From: Clitoria ternatea
Taxonomy: Eukaryota; Streptophyta; Magnoliopsida; Fabales; Fabaceae
Assembly: GCA_037962975.1 (NCBI GenBank)
Contig: CM075669.1
Span: forward strand, 105,664,501 to 105,728,500
Length of the DNA: 64,000 bases
Direction of reading: 5' to 3'
The notes beneath the pieces are model-generated. The model was not told the origin of the DNA and searched no databases. It was given only the letters and a program-made list of their open reading frames with translations. Shown here one piece after another: positions 10,368 to 20,938 of the stretch; within the stretch, counting starts at the first letter, position 1; each line of letters starts with the position of its first letter. Made by a program: the position numbers and the translations under genes.

Positions 10368-11823
10368 TGTTATTCAAGTGGCCTCAATACTCAAGAGGGG
10401 GTGAATTGAGTGTTTAAAAAATTTAACTTGGAATGCCCTTGAACTTGGTTCTTTATGCAATCTTAATGAGATATGTAAAACTTCTCAAGCAGCAACAATC
10501 AAATGCACAATAATTTGTTTGATTTGAGATAAAGAGCTTCTTTGAGACAAGTGAGACTTAACAGAGAAATGTGAATCAAGAGAGAATAAGGGTTTGATAA
10601 TTTTATCAAATAGTTGGCGTGCAGGTAGTTTAGTAACTTCTTATGAACACAATTAATTCAAGCAATCAACTCAGGCAATTTAACAAACAGTTGGTATGCA
10701 TATATAGGTAAAGAGTTCAAGGTAAGAAGAAATGTAAACCAATTTAACCAGTTCCACCAATCCGGTGTACGTCTCACCTTCAAGCAACCTACTTGAAGGA
10801 TTCCACTATTGAAGATTTGAGATACAAGCTTTGAGCAATTATCTCCTAGTGTCCTACACTCAAGAACCCAATTCCCACAAGCAAAGGGCAACCCACCCAA
10901 TCTCATAATCTCTCAATATCCCAAAGGTTAAACCCCAACCTTTATAACCACTCAACCTAGAGTGAACTTTGGTGCTTGTGTTTACAAGTAATATACTCTC
11001 TCAATAGAGTGGATAAGCAAATGAAGAGCTCTCATAATTTCTAACTCTCAACAAGAGAGGATATACAAGTTCTAAGCTCAAGAATTCAGAATATACAAAG
11101 AAAATAAACTCACTAAGCAAAAATGTAAGTAAAGATTGATTGCCTCTTGTTGTGTGTTGTTGTGCTAGAGTTATAGATCCATTTGTGGAGCTTTGAAGGT
11201 CCTCCTAGCCGTTGCATATCATGGTTCCAACTTGTATCTGCGTATAGTGGGTATTAGATCTATGTTTCCCACTTAAAAATGTCTTTTTAATGGTGTTTCC
11301 CACTACTTGAATCGATTCATACCTTTTTGAATCGATTCTAGACATTCTGTTTTGGGCATTTTGGGCTTCCAGGAGCGTGTGAATCGATTCAGGTTTTGGT
11401 GAATCGATTCAGGGTGTTCTGTTTTGAATTCTTAGGCTGTCAACTTCCTGTGAATCGATTCAGGCTATTGTGAATTGATTTAGGGTGTTCTATTTTCATA
11501 TTTTTGGGACTTTCAGGCCTCTGAATCGATTCATTCGTATGTGAATCGATTCAAGCAATGTTGTTTGTTGTTTTTCCATGCTTTTTGATGTTTCCTTGAA
11601 GCATTTTGTGTCATGGTTCCTTTCCTTGATCTTCATGCATTGTTTTCTTTATTCTTTGATCATATGGGAGCATGTTCTTCATGATTCCTTAAATCTTTGA
11701 TTTGAATATATCAATTGTATTCTTTTGATTTGTTTATTTCATTTGTTTTTGATCCATGAATAATGCTCTTCTTGTTCTTGGATACTTGTCATTATCAAAA
11801 CCTGTCTACAACATGAAAATACA
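10368..11823 (-). repeat. Copia-1 5' LTR (right)
   Basis: This is the 1456 bp partner of 1568-3276 without the plastid insert. It has seven perfect GAATCGATTC palindromes (11309, 11329, 11381, 11401, 11452, 11523, 11543) and a degenerate one at about 11472. It is bounded by TG and CA and followed by the TSD GTATA at 11824-11828. Confidence 0.93.
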
Positions 11824-13463
11824 GTATATTCACCACCTAGAATAGAATAATGAAAGAATGACAATAAGAGTTTGATGATGGGGGTTATGAGATACACCCT
11901 AGAGTGATTATAAAACCATTGAGAGAATGATTAAATGATGAGGTGTTTGCTATAAATCGATGAATCGGAGATGACAATGGTAATGTGTAATAACGAATGA
12001 TGTTGTGGATCATTTCCTTGAGTAAAGGATGATCGTTATTATTGATGATTTTGTAGTGTACCATTGTGAGTGATACAAGTGTGATCTTGTATGTGTGGTT
12101 TCAAATATAATGGTGAAATGTGTTAATGCCACACCAATATATGTATAGATGAAAGAATGGTAATTGTAAATGAAATGAAAATCCACTAAATGATTATATG
12201 GTGATATTGATGAAAGATTAATGCATGTTAATGATGATTTGTGATGTTTGTGATACCATTATGGTTGATTGCAAGTGTTGACTTGTAAGTAAAATGTAAG
12301 ATATATTGAAGTAAAAATGCCACATATAAAACTTGAAAAATAATGGCTAAAACCAACAATGATAAAATCCACTAAGATGTGTATGGTGGTATTGGTGATT
12401 ATGAAGATGATGATTGATGAGTGACATTTAGGATGCACAGTGTGAGAAATGCATTTGATTTGCATTGCACTGTATCCATGGCATATCATTCGCTGCCAGT
12501 AGGAATATTAGGGGGTTCCCCCAGTTGGCCCAGTGCGAGGGTGGCTCAGTGCACGAGCATTCTTGTTGTTTCCCTGTGACTCGGTGCGTGAGTCACGAAG
12601 CTGCCCTTAGTTTGGTAATGAGGCACCGTATGTGGCTAGCCCAGTGGGCGGGCGGCTCTGTGATGAGCAAGTACCTCGGTGTCCGACGGGACACGGCTCT
12701 CTCGATGTGTGTTTAGGAGGGGCCCGTAGCACTTTTGGCAGTTGAGGCCATGTTGTTGATCTGTAAGTCATAGGGTGACTAGTGCTACAGATGGGCGATG
12801 GCGGTTTGGTACCAGTAAAAGATGTTGTGAATATGCAAGCATGCTTTGAGATATATGTACATATTTTTCTACTGCAGTAGTGGCATAGTAGCACACCTAT
12901 GCTCGACCCATACTTGGTGTTATTCCTATAGTCGGATCCACATTTGTTGTCTATTCCATTGTGCATATGCATTAGCCATAAGAGCATTTGCATATAGCAT
13001 GGAGATATGCTAGATGATGATGATGATTGATGATGATTGAGATTGTGGTATGGTGTTGATGAAATGGGTAATTGATATACCTAAGAGACCACATAAAAAT
13101 TTATAAATGATATGAGTACAACAAAAAGATATCAAATATGATGATATGTGTATGATGGCCCATTATAATGAAGGGCATAATTATTATGATTGATGATAGC
13201 CCATGGTGGCTTTGAGAAAAGACCTAAATGGTCGATATTGATGACGTTGGCCCATTGTGGCGTTGTGGTAGATGTGTATATGCCTGCTTTACTACGACTT
13301 GATTAATAAATATGAGATATGTATAAGTTGTTGAATTTATAATTCATGAAGATCATTGGTGTGTTTAGAAAAGCATACATGATGTTGATATGTATATGCA
13401 TATAATTTCAATCGTATTCATATCGTCATTTGAAATGTATAACTCACTCTCCCATGTGGTCTA
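11824..13463 (+). repeat. Gypsy-A 5' LTR, part 2
   Basis: This part matches 31345-32979. It is AT-rich with a GC-rich island at about 12510-12730 that is conserved in the other LTR (about 32030-32240). A GATGATG run lies near 13015-13042. It ends with GTCTA (13459-13463), the TSD of the Athila-derived insertion. No coding sequence is convincing. Confidence 0.85.
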
Positions 13464-15012
13464 TGTTAGTCCTCAAATTTTCAATAAAAACTTTAATAAA
13501 AATTTCATAAAAATTACAAAAATTAGTTTAATTTGTTAGAAAATTAGGATTTAAATTCAATAAATGGATGTTGTTGGAAATAATCTGCCCTTGATCAATT
13601 TTCTCTAAGTTTTGCAGTGAAAAAGTTAAGAAATCAAGAGAAAATTACACTGGAGAATCTGACGCGTAGCCTCACCCCACGCGTAGCATCAACAGCTATT
13701 TTTGATGCTGACGCTACGCGTCACATCCACGCATAGCGTCAGTGCTGCATGGACTCCACTTCCAACTTGGCCAAGCACTCAACTTTGACCCAATAATGGC
13801 CACCTAACTCAGCACCAAGGGCCACCCCACTCAACATAAATGGCCAAAACACAGTGGAGACACATCCAAGTGGCCAAGCATAATCAATTTTAATAATTTG
13901 AAGTAGCCATTATCAGCTGTTTAATGGAAGCTGAGTCTGCGGCCTAACGCGTAGCGTCAGCACCCTTGCTCAGCACTATAAATAGGGCCATCCTACACCA
14001 TTCCAAATCATCCCATAGTATCCCATTCTCTTCTTTTCTCTCTTGTGCTCGACTTTGAGTACTTCTTTTGTGAGTTGTAGTTCTAGAATAGTTTTTCTGG
14101 ATACTTGAGTGTGTTTTGGTGTATTGTGATCGTTGTATCGTGAAGTTTCCATCGTCTTCGTAATGTCAAACTTGTAAGTGTTGTTTTTACTTTCACCATG
14201 TGTAACTAATCTGTTTATGTTGGAATTGGTGAACTAATCTATTGAGTATAATGTTGTGAATTCAACCTCTGCATGTTTATGATTCAAGTCCATGTTAGTA
14301 TTTCAACCTTTTATTAATATGAACGTCAAACGGGAGAATGATTTTCATGTGTATTGAAACTTGTTTTATTAGTATGAATGTCAAACGGGAGAATGATTGT
14401 TCATGCCGTATTGAAACTTCTTTTGACGAAAGTAAAAAGTTGGAATACCCTTGGTATCTCAATTCTATAGGGGTTGTTAACCATTGTTGCCATAAGGCCA
14501 GGTTTTAATGCAAGTTTTTACTGAGAAGGCTCACGAGGGATCGGACTTTACGGTGAATTCTTAGAATTTATATCACGAGGGATCGGTTATAATGATTTTA
14601 AGCTGCAATGACATGAAACTTGATGATTAAATATGCATGTCTTGAGTTCCTCATTGTTATTCTAGATTAGGGATCCAATTTCCAACATAATTTGTTTATC
14701 TGTGTTTATCTTGAGTATCTTACCTATTCTAGATTGCAACTTGACTTTTTAGATAGATTTTATTTTCTTTTATCTTATGAATCACTCAATCATGCTATCC
14801 TGTGAATATTGTATAAATTGTATATAAATCATTCTTTTGTTTATAACTTCCTTCACATTTACCATAGTAAATAGAAAATTAATGTTGTTATTGGACTTTC
14901 AATCCCAGTGGAACGATATCTAAATTTTGAAAACTACAAATGATTGGTGCGCTTGCCAATTAACAACCCGGTGGTGGAAACAAACTATTGAGACGCTATC
15001 GCCGGGTTAACA
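13464..15012 (+). repeat. Athila-derived element 5' LTR
   Basis: 1549 bp, TG...CA. It carries five CGCGTAGCG-type motifs at 13661-13745 and about 13946. A TATAAATA box at about 13977-13984 is followed by a pyrimidine-rich leader (14020-14060), the likely promoter region (inference). Confidence 0.93.
13977..13984 (+). promoter_or_regulatory. Probable TATA box of the Athila-derived element
   Basis: TATAAATA is preceded by a CGCGTAGCGTCAG motif and followed about 35-60 bp later by a C/T-rich leader. The same arrangement is in the 3' LTR near 21452. The position inside U3 fits a retrotransposon promoter; the assignment is inference. Confidence 0.6.
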
Positions 15013-15019
15013 AGTTTTC

Positions 15020-15037
15020 TGGCGCCGTCGCCGGGGA
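15020..15037 (+). other. Primer binding site, tRNA-Asp type
   Basis: TGGCGCCGTCGCCGGGGA matches the usual Athila/Tat primer site TGGCGCCGTTGCCGGGGA at 17 of 18 positions. It lies 7 bp inside the 5' LTR. Confidence 0.9.
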
Positions 15038-15156
15038 TTGAATTGTTTAAATAAAATAGTAAATTTTTAATTACTGTGGTAAATATTTTTTTTACCGTAG
15101 TTAAATTTTTGATTATTTACTTATTGTTACACTAACTTTCTTTGTCTAGTTTGTGT

Positions 15157-16704
15157 ATGCAAACTCGATCTACCGTAGGTAAAATTTATTTTGATCCTGA
15201 GATAGAAAAGTTTGTAAAGAAAATCAAGTCTTTGAAATCTAAAACACAAACTAAATCTTCTTCTACTTCTAATTCTGAAAATTCAAATATGGCTGCTGAA
15301 AGGAGAACATTGGGACAGTTTGCTGCTATTAATGGTCCACCCCGAGTTTCGGGTATGTTTCAAGGACCTGTTGTACCAGTGGAGATTAAACCTGCTACTT
15401 TAAATATTATTCAAAACAACCAATTTGCTGGTTTAAATCATGAAGAACCATATGAACATTTAACTGTTTTTTATGAGTTATGCAGCACAATTGGTTTTGA
15501 ACCCAATCAAGAAGAGTCTGTTTATATGAGACTTTTTCCTTTTTCATTGATTGGTAAAGCAAAAGAATGGTTTAAATCTTGTCCACCGGGTAGTTTTGCA
15601 AACTGGTCCGATGTTGAAAGAAAATTTTTGGAAAGATTTTATTCTCCTTCAAAATATTTCGAAGCAATGACAGCCATACACTCTTTTTCTCAAAATAATG
15701 ATGAATCACTAGGAGAGACATGGGAACGATTTAAGGCACTCTTGAGAAAGTGTCCAAACCACAACATGAATGATGTCGAAAAGGTAAGAATCGTTTACCA
15801 TGGTTTATTGCCTCAGTTCAAGATGATGTTAGATGCTTGTGCAGGTGGTTCTTTAATGAACAAAACTGTGGAGGAAGCCATAGAAATATTGGAATCAATG
15901 GCTATCAGTGACCGCCAAGCAAAGCATGAAAGAGGTAATGTACAAAGGAAGCCAGGAATGCTCGAATTGGGAGTAAATGATACGGTGTTGGCTCAGCAAA
16001 AATTACTGACCCAACAAATTGAAGTTATGAGCAAGCAATTGGAAAAACTCCAAATTGCTCAAGTAGCATCACCACCCCCTGCTCAACTTAAACAATGTAT
16101 GCACTGCATGGGAGAACAACCATGTGGTTACTGTGGAAATGAGCAAGAACAAGCCAATTTCATGAACCATCAAAGAGCACCCTTAGGTAGTTTTCCTTTC
16201 AATCATGGAAATTCTTTTCCTAACAATTACCTGCAGGGTTGGCAAAATCAAAATATTGGCTGGAGACAGGATGCTGGACCTTCCAACCGACCTCCTAACA
16301 ATCAATTTAAGCAACAACAAACTGACAATGCAAGATTGACAAGGATAGAGGAATCTATTCAACAGTTATTGCAGTTTGTTGAAACAAATGAAGCTACCCG
16401 AAAAGCATCAGACATACAAATAGGTCAGCTTGCAAAAGAAATAGCTGAATTAAAGAGTTCTGGGTTTACTGCAAACACTCAAAACCCAAGGGAACAATGT
16501 AATGCTGTTTCTTCTGATGTTGTAAAAATTGATTGTAAAGAAAAGAGTGAGAAAAAGAAAGAAGAAAAAGAAAAAGAAAGTGAAAAAATAGAAAAAAATG
16601 AAAAAAATGAAAAAGAAAAAAATGTGCAAGTAAATACAGAGAAAGAAACAAACTGTGTAACCCTAAAAAATGCAAAGATCCAGGGAGTTTCACCATTCCT
16701 GTAA
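15157..16704 (+). pseudogene. Athila-type gag
   Basis: I start at the first ATG (15157, MQTRSTVGK), the usual Athila/Calypso beginning; the frame is open slightly further upstream. The capsid (retrotrans_gag) core includes ERRTLGQFAAINGPPRVSG, EPYEHLTVFYELC and WSDVERKFLERFYSPSKYF, with the MRLFPFSLIGKAKEWF block. A Cys/His region (CMHCMGEQPCGYCGN) and a Lys/Glu-rich tail follow. At about 16670 a frameshift separates it from the protease, so Gag ends prematurely at 16704 and no Gag-protease fusion forms. The gag itself is long and open, so it could still be translated. Confidence 0.9.
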
Positions 16705-17147
16705 CAATTGGAAATATCAACATCATGAATGCGTTATTAGATTTAGGGGCTAACATCAATTTGATGCCCTTAGATTTAATAAAGCGCATTGGTGAATTTG
16801 AGCTAAAAGAGGCAAAAACAGAATTATAGTTTGTGGATCGTTTTGTCAAGAAGCCTTTTGGGATTGTGGAAGATGTGTTAGTAAAGGTTGATAAGTACCA
16901 CTTCAGAGTTGATTTTATGGTAATGGATATGAAGGAGGATACTGAGATCCCCCTGATCCTAGGAAAACCTTTCATGAAGACTGCAAGGATCAGAGTAGAT
17001 GTTGATCAAAGTATGGTTGCAGTCAAGGTTTATGAAGAAGAGGTAAACTTTAGTGCTCATGAACATCTAAGGACAAGTAATGAAAAAAAAAGTTTATCTT
17101 TCAATCGAACCAGGTATATCTCTTCCCAATCAATTAAATTGTTTTAA
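16672..17147 (+). pseudogene. Athila-type aspartic protease, broken
   Basis: In the frame shifted from gag, GSFTIPVTIGN leads to LLDLGANINLMPLDL. The DLGA active-site form is the normal one in Athila/Calypso proteases. A TAG stop follows near 16827, and the same frame continues with FVKKPFGIVEDVLVKV and PLILGKPFMKTARIRVDV, the typical C-terminal half. The frame ends at 17147, just where RT would begin. Confidence 0.87.
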
Positions 17148-17340
17148 ATTAACCGATGCCTTCAAAGATGAAAAACAGGTAATTAAGCATCGAAAAAGAA
17201 GAAGGAGGAAGAAAAAGATAGGTGATTCCTCAACAAATAGTGGGAGACCACCTGATTAATCAGAGGTAATGTCTGGCTGGAGACATTAAATCTAGCGCTC
17301 AATAGGAGGCAACCCATTCTTTCCTTGTTATTTTCAATTA
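17148..17340 (+). other. Deletion junction replacing RT, RNase H and integrase
   Basis: Shortly after the protease the sequence becomes GACATTAAATCTAGCGCTCA...GGAGGCAACCCA (about 17281-17312). This resembles the signature normally found after the integrase of Athila-type elements. The catalytic part of pol is therefore missing, and the join lies somewhere in 17150-17280, which has Lys/Arg-rich coding remnants. The element must rely on a relative for transposition (inference). Confidence 0.75.
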
Positions 17341-17448
17341 TTTTAAAAAAAAACAAAAACAATCATTTTTAAAAGAAAAGGGGTTTAAAACTTAAAAGAA
17401 AAGGTTTTTGAAAATCAAAATTTTGAAAAATCAAAAAAACAGAAGCCT

Positions 17449-18003
17449 ACGCGTAGCGCCACTGTGACGCGTAGCATGGACTCTGAATTTTGGACCGGAT
17501 GCGTAGTGTCTTATCCACGCGTAGCGTCAGAGCCTACGTTCAGTTTTTAAAACTGAACCACAGAGGCCCATCTTAGGGTTTAAAACCTAAGATCTCCTCT
17601 CTGCTTCACTTAAGTTTTCAAAACCTAATTTTCGAAACCTCTTTTTCTCTCTTCCAAACCTTCTCAATCCTATTTTGTTCAAGGAATCACATGTAAGTGT
17701 TCTAATCCTTTCTCTTTAGTTTTGTTTTTAATTTTTGATTCTTAGAAATAAATGTGGTTAGGATTAGGATTAGAAGACCATTAGAATTGATTGCTGTTAG
17801 AATTGGGAAATTGAATGGATATAATGTGGTTTGGAAAGGGGTTGCTGCTGTGCAACCCCTGTTTTTTTTCCTGTTCTGCGCAGCTCACGCGTAGCGTCAC
17901 ACTGACGCGTAGCGTGAGGATGAACTGTGAGCCCACGCATAGCGTCCCACAGACGCGTAGCGTGGGCAGAACTGGCTTACGTGTAGCTTCCCACCACGCG
18001 TAG
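17449..18003. repeat. CGCGTAGCG-type motif array upstream of the accessory ORF
   Basis: Ten copies of an ACGCGTAGCGT-like motif occur in two blocks, 17449-17530 and 17887-18003. In the second block the copies are paired so that the outer bases are complementary, as in CTCACGC...GCGTGAG and CCCACGC...GCGTGGG, giving imperfect inverted repeats of about 35 bp. The same motif is in both LTRs. Between and after the blocks (17531-17886, 18004-18400) is AT-rich non-coding sequence. Confidence 0.85.
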
Positions 18004-18400
18004 CGTCAGCCTCTATTTTTAATTTTTGTTAATTTTTGTTTTTATTTTTTGTTAATCTATTTAACATGCTGTTTGTTTGTTTATTTGTTGTTAATAAATT
18101 GTCATATTTAATATTTGTTATACTTTCTTGCATAAAAATATAAAAATAAATTTGTATAAATTTTGAATAAATTGTATGAATTCTGTTTTGAAAACTTGAT
18201 TCAAAATTACTTAAAAATATGTATGTTAACTTTCTTTATAAATCACAAAAATACAAAAATATGTTGTTGTGTGAAATTCATTTTTAGAAAAACCAAAAAT
18301 ATTTATGTTTCAAATTTTGTGTAAATATTTGGTTGATTGTTTAGGATTGATAATGTGTGATTTACTTTTTAACATGTGTTTAATTTTAAAATTTTTACAG

Positions 18401-19612
18401 ATGGTACCAAGGAAATCCATTCCTACTACTGGTCCCTCTAAAAGACAGAGGAAGACCACAGATACTGACACCACCTCTGAGGATCCTGATCTTCAGGGAC
18501 AGGAGGTGTTAGGACCGAGGGATCCTACCAGATTTTGTACTGATGCGAAGTGGGCACGGTTTCATGAAATCAAAGGCCAGAGACTTATCTGGGAGAGGGT
18601 CCTTGATTTGAGTGCAGGAGATTACCCTGAGCTTTAGGATGGAGTTCAGCAGAGGAGATGGGGACCTCTATTCTCTCTACCTACTGAGGGGGATCCCATC
18701 TTAGAGATGGAGTTTTATGCAAATGCCTTCCGGACTCACCAGGATGCACCGAATATTGGACATCAGCGGACGAGTTGGGTGAGGGGTCGGCATATTTCAT
18801 ATGACCGGGACACTATCAGTACCTTATTAGGTAATCCTTGGGAGCCTACTCCCGAGGATGACACTTGTTTCTAGAAGGAAAACAGAAACAAGATTATTAC
18901 CGAGGGAGAGTTAGGATACTCCCTCGAGGAGGTTGCTCACTTCTTGAGCAAAGATGGAATCTTTTTCAACCTGAGTAAGGTTGGAAGGAGTCCATCTAAC
19001 CTCCTAAAGACCCAGCTTACCCCTATAGCCCAGGCATGGTCCTACCTCATGCTTCATAATATCACTCCTGTCACCCATCTTTCATCTCTTCCTGTTGAGC
19101 GTTGTTGTCTTCTATTTTCTATCCTCCAGGGCCACACCATTGACATCGCTGAGCTTATATCTGAGCAGATTCACTTGTATGCACTTGGGTATAAAGTGAA
19201 CCGCCCCATTCCATTTCCTCTCATCATATCTGCCTTACTGAGGAGGCAGGGAGTCGTCGTACCTTCACCTGAGTTCACTAGTTCTTCGGGGAGAGTCCCC
19301 AAAGTTCTAGTGAATAGAGATTATTTCGTTCAGCAGTGCAAGATTCCAACACTAGAGCAGGAGGCTCAGCCCAGACCGAGGAGGAAGAGACCACCAGTGC
19401 AGCCTCTATCTACTGATGCTGTCACACAGGGCTTTGCCCGGATATCACTTGAGCATCAGCATATGATGCAGATGATGGCTACCACTCATAGAGCTTATAT
19501 TCATCTTCACGATGAATTTTATCAGTACAGGTTACAGGGAGAGGGAGCACCTTATGTTACCCCGGCCGAGTTTGCAGCACATGTAGCTTGGCCCGGTGAT
19601 TTACCTACCTAA
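18401..19612 (+). pseudogene. Athila-derived accessory ORF, plant-transposon-protein-like, two TAG stops
   Basis: One frame runs from ATG 18401 (MVPRKSIPTTGPSKRQRK, basic start) to 19612, interrupted only by TAG at 18635 and 18872. Both could be former TGG (Trp) codons. Features in order are a basic, Ser/Thr-rich N-terminus, ERVLDLSAGDYPEL, MEFYANAFRTHQ, SWVRGRHISYDRDTI, then FPLIISALLRRQGV and a region with several His and Gln residues. This pattern fits the 'putative plant transposon protein' family (PF20167, from memory) found after pol in Athila-like elements. Its function is unknown. It parallels the accessory ORFs of Copia-1 and Copia-2. Confidence 0.75.
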
Positions 19613-20938
19613 CCTGAGACTAATGGATCGTCTGGCGCACAGGCTGACTCTGACAGCGATGATGAGGAGGAGGAGCAGGATGATGATCAGATGGAGGATT
19701 GATGATGCCATCTTCTTATTTCTTACATTTACCTTGAGTATAGTTATTTTTAGTTTATATTTACATTTACATTGACACTTTATATTATGGTATTTTATTA
19801 TTGTGTGGTGTGTTTTTACGTAATTATTTGTTTTTGCATATTTGAAAAAAAATCCAAAAATCCAAAAATAAAATTTATCTTTTAATAAATCAATCAAATT
19901 TTTGTTAGTAAGTTAATTTATACACTTAGAGTTTTTACAGAATGAAACTTAATTTTGTAAAATCAATTATTAGTTCTTTATAACCATCAAGCAAATTTCG
20001 ATAGCCTGGTGAGTAGAGAGATATCTTTTTATATACTTGGGGGTTTAATCGACATATTTTCAATTCGAATTGATTTTGCTTTAATCTCTGATTTATGTTG
20101 TTGTACAGAAAATTCAGGAAAATGATCAAGGCACATTTTTGGTGAAAAAAAAAACCTTGGGCCAAACAGCTTACCTTGGTAAAAATTCTTTTATCCTTTG
20201 CAAGCCAATTTGAGCCTAAAATAAAATTCCTTGGTACCCTTAAAACTAAATCTGTTTTTACCATTCCCTATACTTGATTGATTAAAAGAGCAGTTGAAAT
20301 AAATAAAAATTATTTTGAGTGTTCTCACAAAAATAGGGAGTGAAAATAATCAACTTGATTCTTTTCAGAAAAAAAATAAAGTATGGAAAAGAAAATTCAA
20401 AAATAGTGAAAAGAATCAAGTTGGGGTATTTATTTTTCATCAACAAAAGAAATGAGAGTTTGGATCAAGAGAAAGCCTAAAAAAATTATAAAATGCTCTT
20501 TTATGATTTCAGGTTTTTGAATTCCAAGAAAAACCATTGATTCTTGTAAACCAAGCCTCATTACAACCCGTGAAAAGACCTTGTGATTTCTGAACTAATT
20601 CTGTATAAATAACCATTGATTAGATGACAAACAAAATTAAATTCGTTTGATCTTATGATTGATTGAGTGAAACAAGTTACCTATTACATAGAGATAAACA
20701 CCTTTGAGGTAAGCCTGAAATTCTGCTTGATTGTTAATAGAATATTGTAAATAAATTTTATCATTAAACCTTTGTTATACTTGATACTAATTTTTGATTA
20801 TTACAAAGTTAGTTAAATTGTGAAAATTACTTTTTGTTGTAAATTCTCGGACTAACTCAAAAATTTGATTCCAAATTTTTATTTTTCTTATTTTTCTCTC
20901 TTGCTCGAGGACGAGCAATGTCTCAAGTTGGGGGTATT
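19613..20938 (+). other. Athila-derived 3' untranslated region with stem-loop and PPT
   Basis: This is AT-rich and non-coding. Near its end TTGCTCGAGGACGAGCAA (20901-20918) forms a perfect 7 bp stem with a 4 base loop, a hairpin commonly seen before the PPT in Athila/Tat elements. The polypurine tract AAGTTGGGGGTA lies at about 20925-20936 and directly adjoins the 3' LTR. Confidence 0.8.

Larger units (their letters stand above)
1568..11823 (-). mobile_element. Copia-1: Sirevirus-like Copia retrotransposon, degenerate, full length
   Basis: The element starts TGTTATTCAAG at 1568 and ends ...TACA at 11823, flanked by the 5 bp duplication GTATA (1563-1567 and 11824-11828). The uninterrupted target is visible in the other Gypsy-A LTR near 31345. 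Coding order on the minus strand is gag, protease, integrase, RT, RNase H, then an accessory ORF, which is the Copia order. The primer site matches initiator Met tRNA. The large gag with a zinc knuckle, repeated polypurine tracts and palindrome-rich LTRs fit the Sirevirus (SIRE/Maximus) lineage. Several stops and a tandem duplication break the gene. Confidence 0.93.

Noticed and set aside
12465..12993. Overlapping open frames on both strands in the Gypsy-A LTR (and at 31621-32377)
   Set aside because: They follow a GC-rich island in a non-coding LTR, differ between the two LTR copies, and show no domain.
16466..16975. 169-codon minus-strand frame
   Set aside because: It is the complement of the Lys/Glu-rich tail of gag and of the protease; the Phe/Leu/Ser runs reflect the poly-purine coding strand.
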